Assembly: GCF_002575655.3 (NCBI RefSeq)
Contig: NC_053037.3
Location: 147,137,207 to 147,201,206, forward strand
Origin: Aegilops tauschii subsp. strangulata
Lineage: Eukaryota > Streptophyta > Magnoliopsida > Poales > Poaceae
Length of the DNA stretch: 64,000 nt
Direction of reading: 5' to 3'
Below are positions 33,516 through 44,752 of this stretch, in pieces; positions within the stretch are counted from its first letter, which is position 1, and each line of letters starts with the position of its first letter. The notes below the pieces were generated by a model, which did not search any database, was not told the origin of the DNA, and saw only the letters and a program-made list of their open reading frames with translations. The position numbers and the translations under genes are program-made.

Positions 33516-34491
33516 TGAAGGAAATATGCCCTAGAGGCAATAATAAAGTTGTTATTTTATATTTCCCTATTCATGATAAAGGTTTATTATTCATGCTAGA
33601 GTTGTATTGATCAGAAACTTAAATACATGTGTGAATACATAAACAAATACCGTGTCCCTAGTAAGCCTCTACTAGACTAGCTCGTTGATTAAAGATGGTT
33701 AAGGTTTCCTAACCATAGACATGTGTTGTCATTTGATAACGGGAACACATCATTAGGAGAATGATGTGATAGAAAATACCCATGTGTTAGCTTAGCATAT
33801 TGACCGTTCAGTTTGTTGCTATTGCTTTCTTCATGTCAAATACATATTCCTTCGACTATGAGATTATGCAATTCCCGGATACTGAAGGAATACCTTGTGT
33901 GTGCTATCAAACGTCACAACATAACTGGGTGATCATAAAGATGCTCTATAGGTATCCCTGAAGGTGTTTGTTGGCATAGATCGAGATTAGGATTTGTCAC
34001 TCAGAGTATCGGAGAGGTATCTCTGAGCCCTCTCGGTAATACACATCATAAGAAGCCTTGCAAGCAAAGTGACTAATGATTTAGTTACAGGATGATGTAT
34101 TATGGAACGAGTAAAGATACTTGCCAGTAACGATATTGAACTAGGTATGAAGATACCGACAATCGAATCTCGGGCAAGTAACATACCGATGGACAAATGG
34201 AATTATGTATGTTGCCATAATGGTTTGACCGATATAGATCTTCGTATAATATGTAGGAGCCAATATGGGCATCCAGGTTCCGCTATTGGTTATTGACCGG
34301 AGAGGTGTCTCGGTCACGTCTACATAGTTCTCGAACCCGTAGGGTCCGGACGCTTAATGTTCGTTGACGATATTGTGTTATATGTTTTGGTGATCGAATG
34401 TTGTTTGGAGTCCCGGATGAGATCACGGACATGACGAGGAGTCTCGAAATGGTCGAGAGGTAAAGATTGATATATAGGACGATGGTATTTG
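33516..34491 (+). repeat. Copia-1 3' LTR, 5' portion
   Basis: It starts TGAAGGAAATATGCCC after the polypurine tract. It is collinear with the 5' LTR for its first 335 bp and with the Copia-2 LTR further on. It stops at GGTATTTG, where an inverted Copia LTR begins. The missing end is presumably beyond the window's right edge if the interruption is an insertion. Confidence 0.88.
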
Positions 34492-36433
34492 TGTTGGGGA
34501 ACGTAGCATACAATTTCAAAAAATTTCCTAGGCTCACGCAAGATCTATCTAGGAGATGCATAGCAACGAGAGGGGGAGAGTGTGTCCATGTACCCTCGTA
34601 GACCGAAAGCGGAAGCATTTGACAACGCATTTGATGTAGTCAAACTTCTTCTCGTTCCACCTGATCAAGCACCGAACCTATGGCACCTCCGAGTTTTGCA
34701 CACGTTCAGCTCGATGACGTCCCTCAAACTCTTGATCCAACAAAGTGTCGAGGGAGAGTTTCGTTAGCACGACGGCGTGGTGACGATAATGATGAAGTGA
34801 TCCGCGCAGGGCTTCGCCTAAGCGCTACGATGATATGTCTCCGTCGTATCTATAATTTTTGATTGTTCCATGCAAATATTATACAACTTTCATATACTTG
34901 TGGCAACTTTTTATACTATTTTTGGGACTAACATATTGATCCAGTGCCCAGTGCCAGTTCCTATTTGTTGCATGTTTTTTGTTTCGCAGAAAATCCATAT
35001 CAAACAGAGTCCAAACAGGATAAAAACTTATGGAGATTTTTTTGGAATATATGTGATTTTTGGGAAGAAGAATCAACGCGAGACGATGCCCGAGGGGGAC
35101 ACGAGGCAGGGGGCGCGCCCCTGACCCTCGTGGCCACCCCGTAAGGCGGTTGGTGCCCTTCTTTCACCGCAAGAAAGCCAATATCCGGATAAAAATCGTG
35201 TCCAAATTTCAGCCCAATCGGAGTTATGGATCTCCGGGAATATAAGAAATGGTGAAAGGCCAGAATCTGGAGCGCAGAAACAGAAGGAAACAAAGAGAGA
35301 GATCCAATCTTGGAGGGGCTCCCGCCCCTCCGCCACCATGGAAGCCAAGGACCAGAGGGGAAACCCTTCTCCCATCTAGGGGGGAGGTCAAGGAATAAGA
35401 AGAAGAAGAATGGGGGCTCTCTCCCCCTCTCTCCCGGTGGCGCCGGAACGCCGCCGGGGCCATCATCGTCACCGCGATCTACACCAACACCTCCATCATC
35501 TTCACCAACATCTTCATCACCTTCCCCCATCTATCTACAGCGGTCCACTCTCCCGCAACCCACTGCACCCTCTACTTGAACATGGTGCTTTATGCTTCAT
35601 ATTATTATCCAATGATGTGTTGCCATCCTATGATGTCTGAGTAGATTTTCGTTGTCCTATCAGTAATTGGTGAATTGCTATGATTGGTTTAATTTTCTTG
35701 TGGTTATGTTGCTGTCCTTTGGTGCCCATCATATGAGCGCGCGCGTGGATCACACCACAGGGTTAGTTGTATGTTGATAGGACTATGTATTGGAGGGCAA
35801 GAGTGACAGAAGCTTCAACCTAGCATAGAAATTGATGCATACAGGATTGAAGGGGGACCAATATATCTTAATGCTATGGTTGGGTTTGATCTTAATGAAC
35901 GTTAGTAGTTGCGGATGCTTGCTAATAGTTCCAATCATAAGTGCATAGAATTCCAAGACAGGGATGACATGCTAGCAGTGGCCTCTCCCACATAAAACTT
36001 GCTATCGGTCTAGTAAAGTAGTCAATTGCTTAGGGACAATTTCGCAACTTCTACCACCACTTTTCCACACTCGCTATACTAACTTTATTGCTTCTTTACC
36101 TAAAACAACCCCTAGTTTTTATTTACGCGCTCTTTATATTCTTGCAAACCTAACCCGTTACACCTACAAAGTACTTCTAGTTTTATACTTGTTCTAGGTA
36201 AAGCGACGTCAAGCGTGCGTAGAGTTGTATCGGCGGTCGATAGAACTTGAGGGAATATTTGTTCTAACTTTAGCTCCTTGTTGGGTTCGACACTCTTACT
36301 TATCGAAATAGGCTACAATTGATCCCCTATACTTGTGGGTTATCATACGACAATATGACCAGAGGCGTAAACTGTGGAGGGGGGTGCCGCACACGGCTAG
36401 GAATCAATGTTGTGTGTGTCGAGCGGTGCCTCC
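34492..36433 (-). mobile_element. Copia-3: inverted Copia LTR fragment, interrupted
   Basis: TGTTGGGGAACGTAGCA at 34492 is the reverse complement of a BARE/Angela-type LTR 3' end. The inverted LTR sequence continues to 34830 (CTTCGCCTAAGCGCTACGA), is split by a solo Gypsy LTR, and resumes at 36351 (CAATATGACC to GGTGCCTCC) up to 36433, where Copia-2 starts in the opposite orientation. ATTTG (34487-34491) is the expected left target duplication. The rest of this element must lie to the right of the window if Copia-2 inserted into it. Confidence 0.75.
34831..36345 (+). mobile_element. Solo Gypsy LTR, 1515 bp, TSD TACGA
   Basis: It starts TGATATGTCTCC and ends GGGTTATCA, giving TGATA/TATCA ends. 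It is flanked by perfect 5-bp duplications TACGA (34826-34830 and 36346-36350). The composition is that of Athila-type Triticeae Gypsy LTRs, with a TTCGACACTC(T)TACTTATCG block near the end. It has no interior, so it formed by recombination between the two LTRs of an inserted element. Confidence 0.93.
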
Positions 36434-36444
36434 TGAAGGAAATA

Positions 36445-37603
36445 TGTCGAAGGTTGGGTGCGACATATGCCAATGGATGGCTTATCATGGTGGGAGCGAG
36501 TAGAACGTCACCGGTGCCTGGCAGCGGGATGAGGCGTAGACACGAACGCCGGTGCACTTTACCCAGGTTCGGGGCTCTCCTAGGAGATAACACCCCTAGT
36601 CCTGCTCTGCGGGGTCTCCGCATGATCACTAAGGCACTAGTGAGTACAATGGTGCTCCTCGAGCTGTATGCTAGAGGTAGAAGAAGGCAAGGCTTGCTCT
36701 CTTCTCCCCCTAGGTGTGAGTCTAATTCTAACAGGTTGGAACCCTTTGCATGGGTGCCCTGGGGGCGTTTATATAGGCCTACCCCCCAGGGGTACAATGG
36801 TAATCTGGCCAGGTGTAGGACCCGACTGTCAGTCTCTCTGGTCGCCGGCTTCTCCGCCGGCTGCCGGGGCCTGCCGACTGGTCTGGTACGGAGCCGACAG
36901 GCCACCTCCGCCGCTCGCGGGTCTTGCCGGCTACTAATTACTATAGCCACAACGCTAATGATGCACGCTTGGTCAGGGGGGCGTGGCTACAGTCCCGCCG
37001 CCTGGTGGGATATCACTGTAGCCACACCGCGTCTTATCTGGTTGATGGCGCGTGGGGCCTCGAGGAAGGAACGGGCCGCCTGCTGGAGGCCGGCCTCCCT
37101 CGGGTCCGACTGGCTAGGCTTCCACCGTCTTCCGGGCTCTCGCTGCCTGGTAGGGCCCGCCGCCTGCTGGTCGTACCGACAGGCCGTCGTGGGAACAGGG
37201 CTCCTCCTGCCAGTAGTGACGTCAGGGGCGGAGTAGCCACAGTGCCGCGCCAGGCGGAGATCTCCGCCTGTACGGAGCATTGTGCCCACGCCCGGCCCTG
37301 GATTCGGGGGGATGGGCTACACTGTAGCCTCACCATGTCTTGTCTTCTTAATGGGGGCGCAGATTCTGAGGGCGTCGTGGGCCGACTGCTAGGAGCCGGC
37401 CTCTCTGGAGGCCGCCTGCCAGGAGTCGGCCCGTCTTGGAGCCGCCTTCCTGAGCATGGCCGTCTTCTGGCAGTCGGCCGTTCAGCCAGCCGGCCACCAG
37501 AAGGCGGCGCTTCATCTCGTCGTCTTGAGGGGCACAACCGGCCCCGATGTCTAGAAAGGTTCAGGGACTCGGGTTAGGCTACCCGTGACCCATTACTCCG
37601 ACA
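36445..37603 (-). repeat. Tat-type Gypsy 3' LTR
   Basis: It is 1159 bp, 16 bp shorter than the partner, mainly because the partner has an extra CGCTGCCTGGTGGGCCC-like stretch near 47150. It contains TATATAAA on the minus strand (36775 to 36768). The polypurine tract CTTCGGGGACTAC lies at 37604-37616 on the minus strand, directly at its start. Confidence 0.92.
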
Positions 37604-38072
37604 GTAGTCCCCGAAGCTGGTGAGGCGCCGCGGCTGAGGAGCCGAGAAGCCTCAACAGTTTCCTCCTCCGGGTGCTCTGGATGAAAGCTTCATCCGACTC
37701 CTGGCAAGCCGCCTGGTGGGAGTCGGCCACGTCCAGTCGGATCTGCCTGGAACTTCGAACGCAACGGCGGGAACTAGGTGGCGTGCTAGCTAAGCTTCTA
37801 GGCCAGCCGCCCATCGTGGGCGTGCCGCGTGGCGTCAGCCAGCCGAGCCAGCCTGCCAGCCCACGCGCGCCATGGGACGCGACTGCAGGCTGGGCCCGCC
37901 ACCACCGGGCCTCGGCATGCGAGCGGATCCGCTGCGGCCGAGGCGGGTAGTTGAGTTTCCCCGCGGAGTTACTACACGCAGTAACTCGCGCGGTAAAGGT
38001 GGGAACGTGGGGTCGTGGGCATAGTTAATCCCACGATCCCACGCCCGCCCCCTCGGGTTCATAGCCCGTAGG

Positions 38073-38081
38073 CTATAAGTA
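38073..38081 (+). promoter_or_regulatory. Candidate TATA box for the antisense ORF
   Basis: CTATAAGTA lies 281 bp upstream of the first usable ATG (38354) of the antisense ORF, followed by a C-rich leader. It is on the plus strand, opposite to gag-pol. Position and sequence fit an independent promoter, but there is no expression evidence. Confidence 0.45.
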
Positions 38082-38353
38082 GGGGGAGGAGAGGGAGCGG
38101 CAGAGCACGCGCGCCCCTCCACCCTGCTCTTGCCTCCTTCCTCTTCCTCTTGTCGCAGCGCCCCGAGCCACGCCGGAACGCCGCCGCTGTTCGTCTCCGT
38201 TGCGCTCGCCCGCCCCGAGCCCTCTTGACCCCGCTCCACTCTCAGCTCCCCCTCCATGCCATTTTCTTCGTCGAGCTCTCCATGGCGCACGAGTGAGGAG
38301 GAGACTGGGATGGGTCAAATGTCAATGAAGACCATATCACTTTCCTCCGCGAG

Positions 38354-39596
38354 ATGCGCTGTCTCCCCGGTGCGGGCTACGTGAAGGCGCGCGTGCCACC
38401 AGAGGGAGAGATCTCGCCGGCGCCGGGGGAGGTCGAGGAGGTCGTCTTCCACTTGTACTTCATCCGCAACTTCGGCCTGCCGGCGAGCGGCTGTCTCCGC
38501 TCGTTTCTTGAGTTTTATCACCTCCAGCCTCATCACATCACGCCCAACACCGTGATGCTCCTAGCCGCCTTTGTCACGATGTGTGAAGGCTATCTCGGCA
38601 TCCTCCCCACCATCGAGCTATGGGGAGCATTCTTCTACACCAAGCTAGGCACTTCCGTCCGGGAGGTGGCTGCCCAGTGTGGTGCCTTCGTCGCGGTTCG
38701 CCGGCTGTCGCCAAAGAACGCCTTCCCCACCATCAAGCTTCCACAGTCGGTCAAGATGTGGCAGCAATCTTACTTCTACGTGGAGAACATGGACCCGGCC
38801 GTCGACTTCATCAACCTGCCGGTCACTCCGCGCTGCCAATCAAGCTATCGAGGCCGATCGCGAAGGACGGAGGGCAGAAGGTGAGCAGATTGCTGCTGAC
38901 GCCTCCCGCACTCTTAGCAAGCAGCTTCTCAGCATCTAGGCTCGTCTTCGGCTGGCTCATCGGATGCTGCGCCGCCTTCAGCGTGTCGGGGCCCAGGCGA
39001 TCGCCGCCCTGTGGCCAGACATGCCGGCTCCACGTACACCCAGCCGGACCGCCGACTGGCTGGAGGTGGCGGCCGGCTGCCTTGAGGCTTGGAAGGGTTC
39101 CTCGGCCCGGGCCGGGGCACGCCGGGCCTTGGAGTTCGTCAAGCCGTGGTACCCTGGGCTAAATCTAGCCCAATTGGCCATGCTTTGACTGGAAGCCCAG
39201 GAGGAGCTGGTGGCGGTGGAGCGTGAACTTGTCCAGCGAGCCGTGGTGATCGCCGAGTACACCAACACCAGCGTCTTCATCCCGAAGCTGGCCGAGAACG
39301 GCACCGAGGCGCCGCTGGAATGGTTCGGGCTGAACCCAGAGGATGGCGAGAACTTGGCCGAAGTGATCGACTCCAGCAACGAGGGAGAAGGCGGGGAGGA
39401 GGAGGAAAGTGAAGTGGAGGCGCCAGAGGTCGGAGCAGACGGCCAGCCTCAGCTCGAGCGCGCCTCCAGCAACAAGCCACTCCCGAGCGAGCCGGCTGCT
39501 GCTGAACGTGACCAAGCGGAGACCGACCAGCCGGCCGCTCCACCAACCGGCACCACCAACTCCACTGTTCCGCCGAACCCGTATGCTGCTTCCTAG
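38354..39596 (+). pseudogene. Antisense ORF of the Tat-type Gypsy ('putative gypsy-type transposon' domain)
   Basis: It reads opposite to gag-pol between pol and the 3' LTR. The N-terminal part contains HLYFIRNFGLPASGCLRSFL, EFYHLQPHHITPNTVMLLA and VTMCEGYLGILPTIELWGAFF. I recognise this as the plant 'putative gypsy type transposon' domain (Pfam Transposase_28), whose function is unknown. A frameshift near 38830 leads to ADREGRRAEGEQIAADASRT. In-frame stops follow at 38937 and 39186, then VAVERELVQRAVVIAEYTNT and a long acidic, low-complexity tail ending PNPYAAS and TAG. The intended product would be about 410 residues with a coiled-coil-like middle. Antisense ORFs here are known from Tat/Ogre relatives. 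Confidence 0.8.
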
Positions 39597-40317
39597 GCTA
39601 CCATTTTACCTTTTGTTTCTACCTGCTTATCGGTCTCGACAAACTTCGTTAGCTTCGCACAATTCCACCAGCGGGGTGTATTTCAAACTCTTGTTGAATG
39701 TCGGCCAAGGGCCTTTTGATGTGTACATATTTTTGCCGAGTTCTATCTTTCCTTGCTTTCTGCTCTTTGGCCTTTTTCCTTTGCTGCCTTCCCTCGGTTG
39801 CCGTCTTGCCAGCCGAACAGCCGCTTTGCGGACTGTGGCTGGGTCAAGTACTTAGCTACTTTCGGGGAGGCAAGTACTTAGCCGATTAGAGTTTTCTAGC
39901 AAGTTAAGCAGAAGCCAGCCGGCCGGCTGCTCAGCAGTTGGTCGGCAAAGCAGGAAGCCGGCTTGGACTATGTGTACGCTTTGGGTCCTTAGCCGTTTTT
40001 CATACAGACACCCTTTCTGCCTTAACTCCTGCCGACCGAACAGTTGCTCTGCGAGCCGCGGCTTCTGGCAGGAGAAAGCTTAAGTGCCAACACATTACTT
40101 GTCCGGCTACAGGAAGCATTACATAGTACAAGGCGGCGAGTCCCTGGGTCGACTGGTCGAACCCGGTGCCAGGCGGACTAAATGAAATAACACGCTGATA
40201 GGCATAATACTTATCATATAGATAAAGAGGGCACTCCCCGAGCTCTTCTCGGGGGACCTGGAGTCTTCGTACTTAATACAAAAGTTGGCGTGGTACATAC
40301 TGCATCAACTGTAAAAC
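39597..40317. mobile_element. Non-coding spacer between the antisense ORF and pol
   Basis: This is 720 bp with a T-rich start and several GCCGGC-type repeats. ORFs on the plus strand are short and lack domains. The convergent transcripts (pol on minus, antisense ORF on plus) would end here. Confidence 0.6.
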
Positions 40318-43300
40318 CTTCAGAGGAGGCTTGCATTCCATGGCCGCTCCGTCTCCTTGCCGGAGTCGTCTCTTTTGTGTGCTCGAGGCTTCTGAGCATC
40401 GATCAGGTAGTAGGAGTCATTGCCCAACACCTTGCTAATGATGAAAGGGCCTTCCCACGGAGCCGAAAGCTTGTGCTGGCCGGCTGTTCGCTGGATCAGC
40501 CGGAGCACAAGGTCTCCCTCTTGGAAGGATCTTGGCTTGACCTTCCGGTTGTAGTATCGGCGCAAGCTCTGCTGGTAGATGGTGGACCGGCTGAGTGCCA
40601 ACAGCTGGCCCTCTTCCAGCAGATCGACGCCGTCTTCTCGTGCTTCTTTTGCCTCCTCTTCGGTGTACATGGTGACTCGAGGGGAGTCAAATATATATGT
40701 CTGTCAGGATGACGACTTCGGCACCGTAGACGAGGAACAAAGGCGTGAAGCCGGTTGACTTGTTCGGAGTTGTGCGCAGACTCCAGAGGACGACCGGTAG
40801 CTCGTCGAGCCAACAGCCGGCCGACCGCTCCAGAGGCTCGACCAGTCGGGGCTTGATGCCAGACAAAATGAGGTCGTTTGCTCGCTCCACCTGGCCGTTT
40901 GACTGCGGATGGGCAACGGACGCTAGGTCCAGTCGGATGCCCTGCGTCGCGCAGAAACGGGCCAAGGCTCCTTTGGCAAAGTTTGTGCCGTTGTCGGTGA
41001 TGATGCTGTGTGGTATGCCATATCGGATGGTGATGTCTGAGATGAATGTTACAGCAGTCGGACCATTCAACTTATTGATTGGTTTTGCTTCTATCCACTT
41101 GGTGAACTTGTCCACCGCGATAAGCAGATGAGTCAAGCCACCGCGTGCTGTCTTGAATGGTCCCACCATATCCAGCCCCCAAACAGCAAAGGGCCAGGCA
41201 ATGGGGACAGTTTTAAGTGCAGAAGCCGGCTGATGTGGCTTGGAGCGGAACTTCTGGCACCCTTTGCATTTCTGGACCAAGTCTTTGGCGTCTTCTAGAG
41301 CAGTCGGCCAGAAAAAACCATGGCGAAAAGCTTTGGCAACAAGTGCTCTTGAGGCCGCGTGGTGACCACACTCGCCTTGATGGATATCTTTGAGGATTGC
41401 TTGGCCTTGCTCTGGCTCCACGCAGCGCTGGTACACACCAGTGACGCTGCGCCTCACAAGCTCTCTGTTGACAATGGTGTATGCTGCTACTCGGCGTTGT
41501 ACTTGCCGGGCCGAGATCTCATCAGTCGGCAACTCTTTGTTCACCAGAAAGTTGAGGATGGGCTGAGCCCATGAAGGTGCTGCAATTTCTTCGACTGCTA
41601 GGACTGCTACTTGCACGAGGGCGGTTGGACTGGGAGGCGGCGGGTTGGAGTCGCCTGTCGCCTGCTGAGTCGATGAAGACCCCGGGCCGACTGCTGTAGT
41701 CCCCGGGCCGGGTGCGACTGCTGCAGTCCCCGAGCCGCCTGCCGAAGTTCCCGCGCCGGTTGCTGGGGCCCTCAAGTCGGATCCGACTGCTTCAGGAGGA
41801 GCCGGCACGAAGATGGAGTCTGATTCTGGTGACGGCTTGACAGACGGCTTGAGGAGGCGTTGCAGGGCGACGCCGGCTGGTATTGCTTGCCGGGTGGAGC
41901 CGATCCATGCCAAGGCATCAGCTTGCTCATTGTCATTTCTTGGCACATGGAGGAACTCGCACCCCTCGAAGTATCCACTGAGCTGCTGTACGAGGAAGCG
42001 GTAGCTCGCCATGTTTGCATCCTTGGCGTCCCAGTCACCAGACGACTGCTGGAGCACCAAATTTAAGTCACCGTAGCACAGGATCCGGCGAATGCCGAGT
42101 TCCTTGGCAAGCCGGAGCCCATGAATGAGTGCTTCGTATTCAGCAACGTTGTTGGAGGTGGCAAAGTGGATTTGCAGCAAATATCTGAGCTTGTCTCCTT
42201 TGGGAGAGCTGAGGACGATGCCGGCTCCCAAACCGGTGCGCATCTTGGAACCATCAAAGTGCATTCGCCAATGGGTGGAGTCTGGCGCTGGCGGCAGGTA
42301 CTGGGTCTCAGCCCAGTCGACGAGGAAGTTGGCCAGTGCCTGTGACTTGATGGTGGTGCGAGGCTGGTAGTAGATGGTGCAGGGGGCCAAATCTATGGCC
42401 CATTTGGCCACTTGGCCTGAAGCATCCCGGCTTCCAATGATCTCAGCAAGTGGGGCAGTGCAGACCATTGGGTGCTCTTGAAAGTATGGCTTCAGCTTCT
42501 TGGCGGCAAAGTGCACGCCGCAACACATGTTCTGATAGTGGGGGTAGTTCTGCTTGGAGGCTGATAGCACTTCGCTCAGGTAGTACACCGGCCTCTGGAC
42601 TGGTAGCGCTTTGCCTTCTTCCTTGCGCTCCACAACTATGACTGTGCTGACCACCCGGCTGGTGGCGGCGATGTAGAGGAGCATGGGCTCCTTAGGAGTC
42701 GGGGCCGCTAGGACAGTCGGCGTGGTCAACATCTTCTTCAGCTGGAGAAAAGCTTCATCCGCCTTCTCGTTCCACTCGAAAAAAGTAGTCTTCTTCATGA
42801 GCTGGTACAGGGGAAGGGCCTTCTCGCCCAGCCGACTGATGAAACGGCTGATGGATGCCAAGCAGTCGGTGAATTTTTGCACGTCCAGTAGTCGGGTGGG
42901 CACCTCCATCCTCTCGATGGCCTTGATCTTCACGGGGTTGCACTCTATGCCACGCTCTGAGACCAGGAAGCCAAGAAGCTGGCTGGCTGGTACTCCAAAG
43001 ACGCATTTCTCCGGGTTGAGCTTGATCTGAAAGCGGCGCAAGTTTTCGAAGGTCTTCTAGCAGTGTTCCACGCTTCTCCGTCTTCACCACAACATCGTCC
43101 ACATAGACGTGGGCGTTTCTGCCAAGTTGCTTGAGGAGACACTTCTGCATGCAACGCTGAAACATGGTGCCGACATTCCTCAAGCCGAACGTCATGGTCA
43201 GGTATCAGAAGGCTCCGAATGGCGTGATGAAGGTGGTCTTCAGCCTGTCGGTCGGGTTCAACTTGATCTGATGATACCCTGAGTATGCATCCAAAAAGCT

Positions 43301-44497
43301 CAACAGCTCGCATCCGGCTATGGAGTCTATCACTTGGTCAATTCTTGGCAAGGCAAAGGGATCTTTGGGGCATGCTTTGTTGAGGCTAGTATAATCGATA
43401 CACATGCGCCACTGCTTATTCTTCTTCAGTACAAGGACTGGGTTGGCTAACCACTATGGAAACAACACCTCCATGATGAAGCCGGCTGCTAGAAGCCGGG
43501 CTATCTCTTCTCCAACAACTCTTCTCTTCTCTTCCGACAGGCGGTGCAAGGGCTGCCTGACTGGCTTGGCATCAGGTCGGACATGTAGCTTGTGCTCGGC
43601 GAAATCCGTCGGAACACCCGGCATGTCCTTGGGAGACCATGCAAAGATGTCCCGATTCTCACGGAGGAAATCGACGAGCTCGCTTTCCTATTTGCTGTCA
43701 AGGTTCGCACCTATGACAGCGTGCCTCTCCGGGTGCTCCGGGTCCAAAGGTATCTTCTTTGTTTCTTTGGCCGGCTTGAACGAGCCCTCGGCTTCCGACT
43801 CCTTGGGGTTGGGTGACATTTCCGGCTGCTTGCCTGCCATAGCCACAACCCGCTCAAGGAGCCGCTTCTCTGCTGCAATCACGAGGGACTCGGCTAGTCG
43901 GCTGCTGTCAGCTACACAGGCGGACGGCTTCTTGTAGTCCCCTGCTATGGTCAGGATTCCCTTGGAGCTCGGCATCTTCATTTTGAGATAAGCATAGTGG
44001 GGGACCGCCATGAACTTGGCCAGAGCTGGCCGGCCAAGCAGCGCATGATAGGGGCTCTCAAGGTCCACTACTTCAAACCATACTGGCTCTCGGAAAAAGT
44101 GATTTTTGTCTCCAAAGAGGACATCTATCTGGGTCTTGCTGATTGGTGAGCAGGAAAGGCCAGGAACTATGCCATGGAATACTGTCCGACTGGGCTGAAG
44201 CTGCCTCTGTTTGATTCCTAGCTTCTCCATAGTATCCTTGTACAGGATGTTGATGTTGCTGCCGCCGTCTATTAGAACTCAGGAGAAGCGAGAAGCCCGC
44301 CTCTCCGTGGCAAAGGTGGCATCCAACAGCAGAGCATAAGAACCGGGATTGGGCATCACCTCTGGGTGGTCGGCTCTGCTCCAGCTGATGGGCTTCTCAG
44401 ACCAATGCATGAACTCGGGGGTCTCTGATGCTACTGCATTTACTTCTTGTTGTCGCTGCCGTCTGTTGTGCCTATTGTCGGCCACGCTGGTGAACAC
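40318..44497 (-). pseudogene. pol: Tat-type Gypsy Pol: protease, RT, dual RNase H, integrase (broken)
   Basis: Reading from 44497 down: the protease site IDGGSNINILY (about 44260) follows a TGA at 44279. YHALLGRPALAKFMAVPHYA ends the protease region. RT has RQPLHRLSEEKRRVVGEEIA, WRMCIDYTSLNKACPKDPFA, LDAYSGYHQIKLNPTDRLKT and YVDD (about 43093-43104). Stops lie near 43687, 43455 and 43203, with a frameshift near 43050. From 43041 a 784-codon frame is open: RT end, a first RNase H (LLYIAATSRVVSTVIVVE), and a second with all four acidic positions (HFDGSK, AEYEAL, CYGDLN, NEQADALA). The integrase follows, with HQGECGHH...CKGCQKF and D/D/E in LDMVGPF, ITDNGTNF and NGQVERAND. A frameshift near 40695 precedes the C-terminal domain, which ends at 40318. 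Confidence 0.93.
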
Positions 44498-44752
44498 GAC
44501 ATAGGCACCATGCTCTTCAGGATATTCATCTTGTACTGCGCCGACAGGCCGAACCGCTGGCTACTGGGGAGGAGGAGGCGGCGGGCCGGCAGGCGGAGGA
44601 GGCAGGAGTCCGTCACCCTTGGCGATCCTGGTAAGCCAGTGGCACTTCCGAGTGGTGTGGTTGGACGGCTTCGCGCCGCTGTGGAACTTGCAGGGTGCAT
44701 CAAGGGTCTGCTCGTACGAGAAGGCGGGCAGCCAGTTGGGCTTGCCGCCCTT

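Larger units (their letters stand above)
16090..34491 (+). mobile_element. Copia-1: BARE/Angela-group Copia retrotransposon, decayed and interrupted
   Basis: The element consists of a 5' LTR (16090-16826), primer site, long leader, gag, protease, integrase, RT, RNase H, polypurine tract and 3' LTR start (33516-34491). This order (integrase before RT) is that of Copia. LTR starts read TGAAGGAAATATGCCC, close to the BARE/WIS/Angela start. An 11.7-kb CACTA element interrupts gag. All genes carry stops and frameshifts. About 20 differences in the first 335 shared LTR bases (about 6%, hand count) make it one of the older elements here. The 3' LTR is broken at 34491 by an inverted Copia LTR. Confidence 0.9.

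Noticed and set aside
36319..37236. Plus-strand frame of 305 codons
   Set aside because: It begins in the solo Gypsy LTR, crosses the inverted Copia LTR and ends in the Tat-type LTR, so it spans three unrelated elements.
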